Positions 24,451 to 33,611 of a DNA stretch of 64,000 nt are shown one piece after another (position 1 is the stretch's first letter; the number at the start of each line of letters is the position of its first letter). Position numbers and translations under genes: made by a program. The notes beneath the pieces are model-generated. The model had not been told where the DNA came from and did no database searches. It saw only the letters and a program-made list of their open reading frames with translations. The stretch is from DAOTXS01 sp034433515 (GTDB taxonomy: Bacteria; Chloroflexota; Anaerolineae; UBA4142). The DNA is taken from the NCBI GenBank assembly GCA_034433515.1, contig DAOUAL010000087.1, positions 47,389 to 111,388 of the forward strand, read 5' to 3'.

Positions 24451-25440
24451 ATGACAGATACTCTCCTCGAACTGAAAAATTTGACGACCGTCTTCCCCAC
24501 GCGGCGCGGGCTGGTACACGCGGTGGCCGATGTGAGTTTGAGTTTGGCGCACGGTGAACGACTCGGCGTCGTCGGCGAATCGGGGTGCGGCAAAAGCGTA
24601 ATGATGCTTTCGATCTTGCGCTTGATTGCCGCGCCGGGACGCATTGCGTCGGGACAAATTTTGTTTCACGGGCGCGACCTGCTCAAACTCTCGGATCGCG
24701 CAATGCGCGACATTCGCGGCCGAGATATTGCGATGGTGTTTCAAGACCCGCTCACCTCGCTCAATCCCGCGTTCCCGGTCGGCGAGCAGATTCGTGAATC
24801 GCTGCGGATTCATCATATCGCGCAAAATCATTTCGCACGCGAAAAAGAGCGCGTGTTGCAATTGATGACCGAAGTCGGCATCTCATCGCCGATGGATCGC
24901 TATCGCGATTACCCGCACCAATTCAGCGGCGGGATGCAACAGCGCGCGCTCATCGCGATTGCGTTGGCGTGCGAACCGAAAATTTTACTGGCGGACGAAC
25001 CGACGACTTCGCTCGATGTAACGATTCAAGCGCAAATTATGGACTTGATGCGACACGTCAACCAAGCGCGCGGCACCGCGATCATTCTCGTCACGCACAA
25101 TCTCGATCTCGCCGCCGAATTTTGCCAACGCATCGCGGTGATGTACGCGGGCCGCCTCGTCGAAATCGGCACGACCGATCAGGTGATCGAAACGCCGCAA
25201 CATCCGTACACGCGAGGACTGCTGACGTGCATCCCGCGCATCGCCGCGCAACGCACGCGCATCGAACCGATTCCGGGCAACGTCCCCGATCTGGCACACG
25301 TGCCGCCGGGTTGCGCGTTCGCAGAGCGCTGTAGTCTGGCGCAACCGATTTGCCAACAAGAACTCGTGCCATTTTTCGAGGTCGCGCCGGGGCACCAAGT
25401 CCGCTGTCTGCGCGTCAACACGGCGGGAGGAACCAAGTGA
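24451..25440 (+). CDS. Oligopeptide ABC transporter ATPase (DppD/OppD type)
   Basis: An ABC ATPase of 329 residues with Walker A GESGCGKS (about 45-52), the Q-loop VFQDPLTSLNPAF, signature FSGGMQQRA, Walker B ILLADEPTT and the H-loop VTHNLD. The C-terminal oligo_HPY region has a Cys-rich motif GCAFAERCSLAQPIC found in this family, some members of which bind an iron-sulfur cluster. The end overlaps the next ATPase gene by four nucleotides. Confidence 0.93.
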   Translation: MTDTLLELKNLTTVFPTRRGLVHAVADVSLSLAHGERLGVVGESGCGKSVMMLSILRLIAAPGRIASGQILFHGRDLLKLSDRAMRDIRGRDIAMVFQDPLTSLNPAFPVGEQIRESLRIHHIAQNHFAREKERVLQLMTEVGISSPMDRYRDYPHQFSGGMQQRALIAIALACEPKILLADEPTTSLDVTIQAQIMDLMRHVNQARGTAIILVTHNLDLAAEFCQRIAVMYAGRLVEIGTTDQVIETPQHPYTRGLLTCIPRIAAQRTRIEPIPGNVPDLAHVPPGCAFAERCSLAQPICQQELVPFFEVAPGHQVRCLRVNTAGGTK

Positions 25441-26450
25441 GTCTCAACGATACGCCGCTTATCGAAACGCGCGATCTTAAACGCTATTTCACGATTCGTC
25501 CCAGTCTCTTGGCACGCACGCTGGCACGTGCGCAAGACATCGTCGTCCACGCGGTTGATGGCGTGAGTCTCAAGATCGCGCAAGGCGAAACGGTGGGCTT
25601 GGTCGGCGAGAGTGGGTGTGGCAAGACGACGCTGGGACGCTTGATCAGTCGGCTCGATACGCCGACGGCGGGCGAGATTTTTTTCAAGGGTCATTCATTG
25701 CACGAGGGCTGGATCACACACGACCAATCCACACCGACTGAACGGTTGGGATTTTATCGCGTCGCGCAAGTGATTTTCCAAAATCCGTACTCGTCGCTCA
25801 ACCCGCGCAAAACGATTCGCGAAATCATCGCGACGCCGTTGATCAATCGTGGCTTGACAGATTTGAACGAGCGCGAAGAAATCATCCTCCAGTTGCTGCG
25901 ACGGGTGGGGCTGCACGCGCGCAACCTCGATCAGTATCCGCATCAATTTTCGGGTGGACAGCGCCAGCGCATCGGCATCGCGCGCGCGCTTGCGATGCAG
26001 CCACAGTTCATCGTCGCGGACGAGCCCGTCTCCTCGCTCGACGTTTCGATTCAGGCGCAGGTCATCAACTTGATGCAAGAGTTGCAAGCGGAATTTCACT
26101 TGACGTACCTGTTCATCGCGCACGATTTGAGTTTGATCTATCACATCAGCAATCGGGTCGCGGTGATGTACCTGGGCCGCATCGTCGAGGAAGGCGCAAC
26201 CGATGAACTGTACACGCAGCCGTTGCATCCGTACACGCAAGCGCTCCTCGCCGCAATTCCATCACTCGACAAAGCGCGCCGACGGCAGCGCATCATCTTG
26301 CAAGGCACCGTGCCTAGCCCGATCAATCCGCCCAAGGGTTGTCGTTTTCATCCGCGTTGTTTCGCGCGCGTCGGTTCGATTTGCGAGAACGAGGTCCCGC
26401 CGTTTTTCGAGGTGGGTAAACAACGCGTCGCATGCTGGAAGTATCAGTGA
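25437..26450 (+). CDS. Oligopeptide ABC transporter ATPase (DppF/OppF type)
   Basis: The second ATPase of the importer, 337 residues. The start is the GTG at 25437, which overlaps the previous TGA and follows GGGAGG. Motifs: GESGCGKTT, IFQNPYSSLNPRKT, FSGGQRQRIGIARAL, FIVADEPVSSLD and IAHDLSLIYH. The C-terminal GCRFHPRC..VGSICENEVP is the oligo_HPY tail. Together with the upstream genes this completes a five-component importer. Confidence 0.93.
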   Translation: MSLNDTPLIETRDLKRYFTIRPSLLARTLARAQDIVVHAVDGVSLKIAQGETVGLVGESGCGKTTLGRLISRLDTPTAGEIFFKGHSLHEGWITHDQSTPTERLGFYRVAQVIFQNPYSSLNPRKTIREIIATPLINRGLTDLNEREEIILQLLRRVGLHARNLDQYPHQFSGGQRQRIGIARALAMQPQFIVADEPVSSLDVSIQAQVINLMQELQAEFHLTYLFIAHDLSLIYHISNRVAVMYLGRIVEEGATDELYTQPLHPYTQALLAAIPSLDKARRRQRIILQGTVPSPINPPKGCRFHPRCFARVGSICENEVPPFFEVGKQRVACWKYQ

Positions 26451-26457
26451 GGGAGTT

Positions 26458-27522
26458 GTGGGGATCAAAGTTTTGTCGTTGTATGGCGATCATTATCAAA
26501 TGGGTTTGCAACACGGGAGGCAGGTCTCTGACCTGCGTCCTTTGATTTTGGCGACGCTCGGTGCGCGGTTGGAAGCGCTGACGCGCACGGGTGGTTTGGA
26601 CGCGACGCGGCTGGATGAATTGCAACACGCGTGGGAGAACACGCCCGACGCCCACGCAACGATGCGAATGGTGGAAGGCATTGCGGATGCGTTGGAAATT
26701 CCACGCGCACGCTTGTTTCAGTACGTCGCCGCGTCGTATCTGGAAGATTTGTTGCTCGCCAAGACCCAGCCCGAAGGGTGCACCGTTTGGGCAGCCGCGC
26801 GTTCCGCTACGCGCGACGGCGTGCCGATCCTCGCCAAGAATCGTGATTATTACGAAGCACATATTCCGATGCGATGTATCGTGTATGCCGCACCACGCAA
26901 GGGCTATCGCTACATCTACGTGACGAGCGCGGGCAGTCCGGGCGTCTTCAGTTCGGGAATGAATGCGCGCGGACTCGCGATTGCCGATACGCACGTCTCC
27001 TCGCGCGATTTGGGTCCTGGCTTGGCGCGCTTTTCGCTGATGATGAATATTCTGGAACACTGTGCGAGCACCGCCGACGCGTTGGCGTACCTGAAAAGGG
27101 TCCGCTGTATGGGCGCGGGCAATCTGACGCTGATGGATGCCACCGGCGAAGGCGCGGTCGTCGAAAACGGATTTCGCGCGTGTGGTTTCCTCGCACCGAC
27201 GCAAGACATCGTCGTTGCGACGAATCACTTTGTCAGCGCGGAACTGCATGCGGCGAATGTGTTTCGGAACAGCACGACGTACGACGAAACACGCGCGCGT
27301 TACGCGACGGCGCGCGCGCTGCTCGATCAAGCGCGCGGCGCGATTGATACGGCGTACGCCAAACGCATCGCCGCGCATCACGACGAAACCGCGCTCTGCC
27401 GGCATCGTCCGATCAATGACTCGGACACGATCTCGGCGGCGATTTACTTGCCCGCGCAGCGCCGATTGTTGTTCTGCAACGGCTGGCCCTGTCAGGGGAG
27501 TTACGAGACGTACACGCTGTGA
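26458..27522 (+). CDS. C45 family Ntn-hydrolase (acyl-CoA:6-APA acyltransferase-like)
   Basis: An autoprocessing Ntn-hydrolase of the C45 family related to isopenicillin-N acyltransferase and N-acyl amino acid hydrolases. The probable self-cleavage site is Gly-Cys in PEGCTVWAAARS, leaving Cys (about residue 108) as the N-terminal nucleophile of the beta chain. Downstream motifs KNRDYYE, TSAGSPGVFSSGMNARGLAI and VVATNHFV fit the family. GTG 26458 was taken just after the transporter stop, with a close GGAG; other starts (TTG 26470) are possible. Position suggests it deacylates or cleaves imported amino-acid conjugates. Confidence 0.78.
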   Translation: MGIKVLSLYGDHYQMGLQHGRQVSDLRPLILATLGARLEALTRTGGLDATRLDELQHAWENTPDAHATMRMVEGIADALEIPRARLFQYVAASYLEDLLLAKTQPEGCTVWAAARSATRDGVPILAKNRDYYEAHIPMRCIVYAAPRKGYRYIYVTSAGSPGVFSSGMNARGLAIADTHVSSRDLGPGLARFSLMMNILEHCASTADALAYLKRVRCMGAGNLTLMDATGEGAVVENGFRACGFLAPTQDIVVATNHFVSAELHAANVFRNSTTYDETRARYATARALLDQARGAIDTAYAKRIAAHHDETALCRHRPINDSDTISAAIYLPAQRRLLFCNGWPCQGSYETYTL

Positions 27523-27555
27523 GCGCGAAAGGACGAAGGCGGTTGTGTTTTTCGG

Positions 27556-27673
27556 CAGTGTAGCATAGTGACCGCGAATGAGCTCAATTTGACCGCAGAG
27601 ATGCAGAGAAGAAATCACAAACTCTGCGCTCTCGGCGCCTCTGCGGTTAGGAATCGGTGGACGTGCTACACTC
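27556..27673. repeat. 118-bp MITE-like dispersed repeat, copy 2
   Basis: The second copy of the element at 8497-8614, in the same orientation and also just upstream of a gene. Its terminal inverted repeats are AGTGTAGCA and TGCTACACT, and it has an internal GACCGCAGAG/CTCTGCGGT inverted repeat. Confidence 0.88.
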
Positions 27674-27694
27674 ATTCTTCACAGGAAATTGGAA

Positions 27695-28294
27695 ATGGAG
27701 ATTGATACACTCGTACTGGTAATCGTTCAACGCGACGATGCGGACGCGGCAATCGGTGCGCTCACGCGCGCGGGATTCGAGGTCACCGTGATTGCAAGCG
27801 TCGGTGGCTTTTTGGGCACGCGCAATGTCACGCTGCTCATCGGCTTGGCCGCTAGTGAGATCGAACGCGCGCGCGCGGTGCTGCTGGAAACGTGCCACCC
27901 TCGCGCGATTCACGCCCCCGTCAAGACAAGCATCGGCAGTGCGACGCTTTTCGTACTGCCCATCGCGCGCTATTTTCATCTGAACGCGGATGGCGTCGTC
28001 GTGGATAAAGTGCGCGCGTCGAGCAAGCCCGGCGCGTTGCAATTGATTCTCGCGATCGTCGCGCGCGAGCAAGCGAATGGACTGATCGAAATGTTGACGG
28101 CGTGGAGTTATCACGTGACGGTACTCGGAACGACGGGGGGCTATTCGCAGCGCGCCAACACGACCTTGCTCATCGCCGTCCGCGCCGAGCGCGTAGATTC
28201 CATCATTGCGCACGTACGCGACATTTGCGCGACGACCGCAAACCCGCTGGCAACGATTTTGGTGTTGAATCTGGCACAGTTACAGCATATTTGA
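27695..28294 (+). CDS. Tandem PstA/DarA-like (DUF970) PII-like protein
   Basis: Two complete PstA/DarA-type (DUF970) domains are fused in 199 residues. The first covers about 1-105, with ASVGGFLGTRNVTLLIG at 35-50; the second covers about 114-180, with GTTGGYSQRANTTLLIA at 145-161. Single-domain relatives are PII-like trimers that bind cyclic di-AMP in Firmicutes. A fused pair cannot form the usual homotrimer in the same way, so the assembly must differ. Start ATG 27695 has AGGA eight nt upstream. It closes the B12/opine/transporter locus, separated only by a repeat element. Ligand is unproven. Confidence 0.78.
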   Translation: MEIDTLVLVIVQRDDADAAIGALTRAGFEVTVIASVGGFLGTRNVTLLIGLAASEIERARAVLLETCHPRAIHAPVKTSIGSATLFVLPIARYFHLNADGVVVDKVRASSKPGALQLILAIVAREQANGLIEMLTAWSYHVTVLGTTGGYSQRANTTLLIAVRAERVDSIIAHVRDICATTANPLATILVLNLAQLQHI

Positions 28295-28295
28295 C

Positions 28296-28316
28296 AGACG
28301 AGTCGCCGATTCGTCT
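28296..28316. terminator. Small hairpin after the PstA-like gene
   Basis: AGACGA and TCGTCT arms directly follow the stop codon. There is no U-run, so termination is uncertain. The sequence also resembles 10917-10935 on the other strand. Confidence 0.35.
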
Positions 28317-28327
28317 CTCTGCCCGCT

Positions 28328-28358
28328 GACGCCGGTCGGCTTCGAGTAGTCGCAAGCG
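28328..28358. repeat. Dispersed repeat piece, second copy
   Basis: 31 bp (GACGCCGGTCGGCTTCG..) matching 14356-14386 with two mismatches, in the same orientation. Confidence 0.8.
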
Positions 28359-28366
28359 GCAAACCG

Positions 28367-28396
28367 TTGACAAATCATCCTCACTCGTGGTATCTT
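28367..28396 (+). promoter_or_regulatory. Sigma-70-type promoter for the acyl-CoA ligase gene
   Basis: Consensus TTGACA, an 18-nt spacer and TATCTT. A leader of about 45 nt ends with AAGGAGG before the ATG at 28449. Confidence 0.6.
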
Positions 28397-28448
28397 ATGC
28401 ATAGCACCTCAATTCACTGCACCACCATATTTTTGCAAGGAGGCAAAA

Positions 28449-30137
28449 ATGGAAAAACCCTGGCTTAAGCACTATGAACCTGGCGTCCCGGCGAATCTCA
28501 CCTACCCCGATGTGCCAATGCACTATTTCCTCGAGCAAGCAGCAACCCAGTACCCCAACAACCCCGTAACCATTTTTGGGAATGGCAGCGCATTGGATGC
28601 CAAACTCACCTACCGCGAACTGAACGAGCACGTCAATCGGCTGGCGAACGCCTTGACCGCGATGGGCGTCAAGAAAGGCGACCGCGTGGCGTTGTACCTG
28701 CCCAATTGTCCCCAGTACGTCATTGGCTATTATGCCACCCTCAAAATCGGGGCGATTGTAGCCCCCAACAATCCGCTCTACGTACCGCGCGAACTAGAGT
28801 TTCAGGTCAACGATGCAGGTGCAGAGACGATTATCTGCCTCTCGCGTTTCTATCCGAATGTTCAGAAAATTCGTGCGAATACCAAACTCAAGAACGTCAT
28901 TGTTGCCAACATCAAAGAATATTTTTCGCCGCTCCTGAAACTCCTCTTCACAGTGGCGAAAGAAAAGAAAGAAGGTCATCACGTAACCCTCGATCCCGGC
29001 GACAAATGGTTCCCCGATGTTCTAGCAAGCGCACCTGCCACCAAGCCGAATGTTGAAGTGAACCCCAGCGACACCGCCGTGCTCCTCTACACCGGCGGCA
29101 CGACGGGCATCCCCAAAGCCGCTGAGATCACGCACAAGAATCTGGTGGCCAATGCGACCCAATGCAAAGCGTGGCTCCCTCGCTTGCAGGAAGGTAAAGA
29201 AATCACGCTCACCGCCTTACCGCTCTACCACTCGTACGCGATGACGACCTGTATGAACTTTTCGATCATGACGGCAGGTGCCATGGTGTTGATTCCTAAC
29301 CCGCGTGAGTTGGAAAGCGTGCTCAAGGCAATTGATCACCACAAGCCCACGCTCTTTCCGGGTGTTCCCACCATGTACACCGCCATCAATAACTTTCCCG
29401 GCTTGAGCAAGTACAACTTGAAATCCATCAAGGCATGCCTCAGTGGGGCATCCGGTTTGCCCGCCGAAGTGCAGACCAAATTCCAAAACCTCACCGGTGC
29501 GCGTTTGGTCGAAGGGTATGGTTTGAGTGAAGCCACACCAGTCACACACGCCAACCCGGTGTTTGGCGAAAATCGCATCGGCACGATCGGTTTGCCCTGG
29601 CCCGATACCGATGCCAAGATTATGGACGTTGAGACCGGCGAGAAAGAAATGCCGGTGGGCGAAGCGGGGGAGTTGGTCGTCCGAGGCCCCCAAGTGATGA
29701 AAGGGTATTGGAATCGCCCTGACGAAACCGCCAAGACCCTACGCAATGGCTGGCTCTACACCGGTGATATTGCGGTGATGGACGCCGAGGGGTATTTCAA
29801 GATTGTGGATCGCAAAAAAGATATGATCATTGTCGGTGGGTTTAATGTTTATCCGCGCGATGTGGAAGAAGTCTTGTTCAAACATCCCAAGATTCTCGAA
29901 GCCGCTGTGGCAGGCATACCCGATCCCAAGAGTGGCGAGCGCGTTAAAGCATACATCGTCCTCAAGCCCGGCCAAACCGCCACCGCCGAAGAGATTATGG
30001 AATATTGTCGCGAGAATCTAACCGGCTACAAACGTCCTCACGAAATCGAATTCCGCGATTCACTGCCCAAGACGATGGTGGGCAAGATTCTACGCCGGCA
30101 ATTGGTCGAAGAGGAAAAGAAGAAACAGGCAGGTTAG
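28449..30137 (+). CDS. Long-chain fatty-acid-CoA ligase (AMP-binding)
   Basis: Adenylate-forming enzyme of 562 residues that activates a fatty acid with ATP and CoA. The P-loop is YTGGTTGIPKAAE (about 217-229). The A5 motif is EGYGLSEATPVT, the A7 motif WLYTGDIAVMD, and the A8/hinge region KKDMIIVGGFNVYPRD; the catalytic Lys is in PKTMVGKILRR near the C-terminus. AAGGAGG precedes the start. It is transcribed alone from its own promoter. Specificity for chain length is not visible. Confidence 0.92.
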   Translation: MEKPWLKHYEPGVPANLTYPDVPMHYFLEQAATQYPNNPVTIFGNGSALDAKLTYRELNEHVNRLANALTAMGVKKGDRVALYLPNCPQYVIGYYATLKIGAIVAPNNPLYVPRELEFQVNDAGAETIICLSRFYPNVQKIRANTKLKNVIVANIKEYFSPLLKLLFTVAKEKKEGHHVTLDPGDKWFPDVLASAPATKPNVEVNPSDTAVLLYTGGTTGIPKAAEITHKNLVANATQCKAWLPRLQEGKEITLTALPLYHSYAMTTCMNFSIMTAGAMVLIPNPRELESVLKAIDHHKPTLFPGVPTMYTAINNFPGLSKYNLKSIKACLSGASGLPAEVQTKFQNLTGARLVEGYGLSEATPVTHANPVFGENRIGTIGLPWPDTDAKIMDVETGEKEMPVGEAGELVVRGPQVMKGYWNRPDETAKTLRNGWLYTGDIAVMDAEGYFKIVDRKKDMIIVGGFNVYPRDVEEVLFKHPKILEAAVAGIPDPKSGERVKAYIVLKPGQTATAEEIMEYCRENLTGYKRPHEIEFRDSLPKTMVGKILRRQLVEEEKKKQAG

Positions 30138-30241
30138 TAGTGCACCAACATGAAAGTGCGTGGTAGAACTCGATTTTTAGCCACGTCTGTCAACGTCTTT
30201 CCATCAGTCTGGTATGCAACTATTTCATGTTGTTGCACTAG

Positions 30242-30496
30242 TTGGACGAATTTATTGACGAAGCGATCACGGTCGAAAGCGAAGAATTTAGCACCGCGCC
30301 ACGCACCCTCGTGTGGCGCGGTGTGCGTTATGAGGTTGCCGAGGTGCTCAAAACGTGGCAAGATTGCCACACGCCCTCATATGCCAAGCACGTGCAAAAG
30401 TGGATGCACCGCCGGCATCGGAACTATTTTGTGGTGCGCACCACCGCGGACGAAATCTTTGAACTGTATTTTGATCGTACCTTTGGTCGCTTGTGA
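30242..30496 (+). CDS. DUF6504-like small protein
   Basis: An 84-residue protein of the type annotated DUF6504: FIDEAITVESEEF, then a beta-rich TLVWRGVRYEVAEVLKTW and the ending FELYFDRTFGRL. Function unknown. The first codon is a TTG at 30242 with no clear ribosome binding site; no ATG exists in the N-terminal part. The 100 nt between the ligase stop and this gene hold nothing recognisable. Confidence 0.6.
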   Translation: MDEFIDEAITVESEEFSTAPRTLVWRGVRYEVAEVLKTWQDCHTPSYAKHVQKWMHRRHRNYFVVRTTADEIFELYFDRTFGRL

Positions 30497-30520
30497 GCCA
30501 AAGGTTTGTTTAGTGGTTGG

Positions 30521-31708
30521 TCAACCAGTCTTGCTCAGCACCCGGGCAAATTCTTGCTTCACTTGTTGCATCCAAGCCGGGTTGCTCAATAAATCAATCG
30601 TTGTCATCGCCATCCCTTTGGCAGCACGCAGCATACCCAGATGCCCGGCTGGCGAAATCGCCGCCTCGCGAAATTCAACGGTGTGCCCGGCGGTGCCCAC
30701 TGGTGCAATGGCGACGTACGGGTGGATTGAAGGGACGGCGTGGCTCACATTACCCATATCGGTGGATGCCATGCCTTCGTGGGTTGGATGCTCATCCAGT
30801 TGAACACCAATTGCGCGCCAATTCTCTGCAAAGAGATTCGCCATCACATGGTTGGGAATCATTTCGTCGTACCCCACCTTGACGCTGTAATTCAACTGTG
30901 CGCCGGTTGCCATCCCGGCGGCTTGGGCACAATGGATGACGCGCTCCAGCACTTGATCCGCCATCTCGCGTTCCATGGCTCGCACGCTAAACGTTGCGGC
31001 GGCATAATCGGGGATGATGTTTGACATCGTCCCCCCGTGCGTGATGATGCCATGCACCCGCACATCATCGCGGAGATGTAAACGGAGCGCGTTCACGTTG
31101 TTGAAGGTGAGAATCACGGCTTCGAGGGCATTGATGCCATCCTCGGGCGCGGCGGCGGCGTGTGCTGCTTTGCCGGTAAACTCAACCCTGAGTCGCGTCG
31201 AAGCCAGCGAGCGTCCGTCCACCAAATTCCAACACGAAGGATGGACTGTCATCGCGGCGTCCACATCATTGAATACACCGTGTTCCAGCAAAATGATTTT
31301 TCCCCCGCCGCCTTCTTCCGCCGGCGTACCAATGATGGCAAGCGTACCGGGCAAACGATCTATCACGGATTGTACTGCAATCCCCGCGCCAATCGCCGCG
31401 GTGGCGATGATGTTGTGTCCACACGCGTGTCCAATGTCTGGCAATGCATCGTACTCGGCGAGGATCGCGATGGTGGGACCGCCAGGTTTACCATGCACTT
31501 CGGCGCGGAACGCTGTCTCCAAGCCGCCAATGCCACGTTCAACGTGAAAACCATACTCGCTCAACGTATCGCTGATCAGCGTAGCGGCTTTGAATTCCTG
31601 AAATGCGACTTCGGGATTGCCATGAATCTCGGAACTGATGCGAATCAATTCATTGCCGAGCGCGTCAATTTTTGCAACCGCGCGTTGTTTCAATGCTGCA
31701 ACATCCAT
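30521..31708 (-). CDS. M20 family amidohydrolase (AbgB-like)
   Basis: A co-catalytic metal aminoacylase or peptidase of the M20D type, 395 residues. Metal and catalytic motifs: LAEYDALPDIGHACGHN, GTPAEEGGGGK and the dimerisation domain around residues 180-290 (EFTGKAAHAAAAPEDG). AbgB-type proteins cleave amide bonds of acylated amino acids such as aminobenzoyl-glutamate. The ATG at 31708 lies 5 nt after the M28 gene stop, so the two are cotranscribed. It is the last gene of the minus-strand peptide uptake and peptidase cluster. Confidence 0.87.
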   Translation of the reverse strand: MDVAALKQRAVAKIDALGNELIRISSEIHGNPEVAFQEFKAATLISDTLSEYGFHVERGIGGLETAFRAEVHGKPGGPTIAILAEYDALPDIGHACGHNIIATAAIGAGIAVQSVIDRLPGTLAIIGTPAEEGGGGKIILLEHGVFNDVDAAMTVHPSCWNLVDGRSLASTRLRVEFTGKAAHAAAAPEDGINALEAVILTFNNVNALRLHLRDDVRVHGIITHGGTMSNIIPDYAAATFSVRAMEREMADQVLERVIHCAQAAGMATGAQLNYSVKVGYDEMIPNHVMANLFAENWRAIGVQLDEHPTHEGMASTDMGNVSHAVPSIHPYVAIAPVGTAGHTVEFREAAISPAGHLGMLRAAKGMAMTTIDLLSNPAWMQQVKQEFARVLSKTG

Positions 31709-31713
31709 CGTTT

Positions 31714-33072
31714 TCAAAAGATCCACTTGTCTTGGGCGCGCAAGGGTTGTTCCAAGTCTTGCGCGATCAGAATTTGTTTGATTTCTTCTGGGGTGCGATG
31801 GCGCCCGAGCGAACCTTCGTGTTGTGCCAAACGAAGCAGAACGCGTGCGGCAACCATCGCACATTCTTTCATCTCGCGTTCATTTACCTTGTCGAGCGTA
31901 TCCATTGCCGTGTGTCCAAACCCGCGCCCCAGCGCACGATTTTCTTCGCGCGCAGTCATCATGATGGCTGGCACACCGTGCATCAAGAATGGAAAATGAT
32001 CGGAGGCGGTAATGATCTTGTCGGTGAGCCGCAACGGATAACGGGTCGCCTTGGCGATCTGTTTGAGCAACGCCTCGACCTCTTCCAAGCCGCTGAATGA
32101 AAATCCTTTGGCGCCGTTGCCCACCGCGCCATCGAGATTGATCATCAAAGCAAGTTCTTTCAGCGTCTCGCGATTCTGTTCGACAAAAATAGTTGAACCG
32201 AGTACGCCCAACTCTTCGCACGCGATTCCCCAGAATCGAATGGTGCGTTTGAGTTGACCGCGCAAGGGTGCAAACATTCGCGCGAGATCGAGGACCAGAC
32301 ACGTGCCGGTGCCATCGTCCATTGCGCCTTGCGCAATGTCGTGTCCATCGTAATGCGCGCCGACAAGGATCACTTCGTTTGATTGCCCGGGCACATCGCC
32401 AAAGACGTGATGCGCGATGGTGGGCTTGGATTCATTCTGCACATCGAGCGCGACCATCGTTTCGCCTTTTTCGATCCAACGTTTGAGTGCAAACCCGGTC
32501 TCGTACGAGACCGCGACGGCAGGGATTTCGCCCAAGCGTCCCGCGCGCAACGAGCCGGTTTCTGGCAAACCGCCGGGCAAATGGCGCGTGTAAATGAAAC
32601 CGACGGCACCGGCGGCAACCGCGCGCCCGTACTTTTCCCGGCGATGCGGCGGACGTCCTTCTTCCGGGTTCGCGCTAGAACACAAAACGATCTTGCCGGC
32701 AAGCGCATCTTGTTTGCGCGCATATTCTTTTTCTGTGCCCATCCCCACATCTACGATGGGCGCGCGCAAACCGCCCGGCGGTGTGGACGGTGAATAGACG
32801 AGCGAGATGGCGTCGTATGCGCGTTGCACCGGCGCGACGACGTTGAGCGCGCACGTGCCGCGCCACCAACCCAGATATTCGAACGGCACAAGTTGCACAT
32901 TGGTCAAACCGTACGCGCGAAATTTCTCGGCGATGAAATCGCGAGCTTGCGCTTCGCTGGGCGAGCCGGCAAAACGACAGCCAAAATCCACCAGCGTTTC
33001 CAAATTCGCGTAAATGTCCGGCGAGGTCCACGCGTCTGCGATGAGGTGTTTGTCGAGAGTTGAGAGATCCAA
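31714..33072 (-). CDS. M28 family zinc aminopeptidase
   Basis: M28 metallopeptidase of 452 residues. A PA domain-like insert (about 110-210) is followed by the catalytic core with HYDGHDIAQGAMDDGTG (His and bridging Asp), EELGVLGS (catalytic Glu pair), a LMINLDGA strand and a late TASDHFPF. No signal peptide is visible, so it is probably cytoplasmic. The start appears to be a TTG with GGAG nine nt upstream. It sits between the DNA-modification cassette and an M20 gene. Confidence 0.85.
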   Translation of the reverse strand: MDLSTLDKHLIADAWTSPDIYANLETLVDFGCRFAGSPSEAQARDFIAEKFRAYGLTNVQLVPFEYLGWWRGTCALNVVAPVQRAYDAISLVYSPSTPPGGLRAPIVDVGMGTEKEYARKQDALAGKIVLCSSANPEEGRPPHRREKYGRAVAAGAVGFIYTRHLPGGLPETGSLRAGRLGEIPAVAVSYETGFALKRWIEKGETMVALDVQNESKPTIAHHVFGDVPGQSNEVILVGAHYDGHDIAQGAMDDGTGTCLVLDLARMFAPLRGQLKRTIRFWGIACEELGVLGSTIFVEQNRETLKELALMINLDGAVGNGAKGFSFSGLEEVEALLKQIAKATRYPLRLTDKIITASDHFPFLMHGVPAIMMTAREENRALGRGFGHTAMDTLDKVNEREMKECAMVAARVLLRLAQHEGSLGRHRTPEEIKQILIAQDLEQPLRAQDKWIF

Positions 33073-33095
33073 ATTAATTCTCCGTCAGATGGTTT

Positions 33096-33611
33096 TTAGA
33101 AATGATCGCCAATTGGAATGACGGTAGCAGGATCAACGGTCTTGCGAACAGCGTCCCAAACACCAATTTTCAATCGTGTCTGCTCCGAATATTCCAGTAC
33201 GTCGTAACGACGATAAACTTGGAGTAACAAAGTGAGTGCCTTGCTCATGCCGGCTGGCGAGACAAGGATCGCATAGATTGGTTTGGCGACCTTACTGTAC
33301 CCAAGTAACTGGCTGATGTCACGCAACGTAAGGACACTCAATTTGCATTCGACAAAAGCGAGAGCAGGATTTCTCCGCTTTACCACGCCAGTAACATCAA
33401 CGTTGATTTCGTATGTTTGGTAATCGGGAAACAATTCGGTCAAACCTTCTTGTTCCAAATAGTTGCTCAACGTCATTCGTGAGGTATCCGCAACAACTCT
33501 GGCAGATTTGGGGAAACGTGATTTCCACACACCTTGGAGCCATTCACATACTTCAGGGTACATGGCGTGTTCATTGAGATAACGCCGGTTATTCTGTGAT
33601 AAGGTTTTCAA
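33096..33611 (-). CDS. Small PD-(D/E)XK-like nuclease candidate
   Basis: About 171 residues with no confident family match by eye. The stretch INVDVTGVVKRRNPALAFVE followed by CK fits a D-x(n)-E-x-K nuclease core, with a beta-hairpin between the acidic residues. The rest is helical (ISQLLGYSKVAKPIYAILVSP). The start is taken as TTG 33611, which has GAGGAG seven nt upstream inside the end of the preceding gene; an ATG at 33563 is the alternative. Position after a DNA methyltransferase gene and a LAGLIDADG-like gene suggests it is the cleaving subunit of a restriction-type system. Function is inferred. Confidence 0.6.
   Translation of the reverse strand: MKTLSQNNRRYLNEHAMYPEVCEWLQGVWKSRFPKSARVVADTSRMTLSNYLEQEGLTELFPDYQTYEINVDVTGVVKRRNPALAFVECKLSVLTLRDISQLLGYSKVAKPIYAILVSPAGMSKALTLLLQVYRRYDVLEYSEQTRLKIGVWDAVRKTVDPATVIPIGDHF

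Noticed and set aside
26323..27675. A 450-codon open frame antisense to the C45 hydrolase gene
   Set aside because: The sense frame carries the Ntn-hydrolase motifs; the antisense product is low-complexity Arg/Ala-rich.
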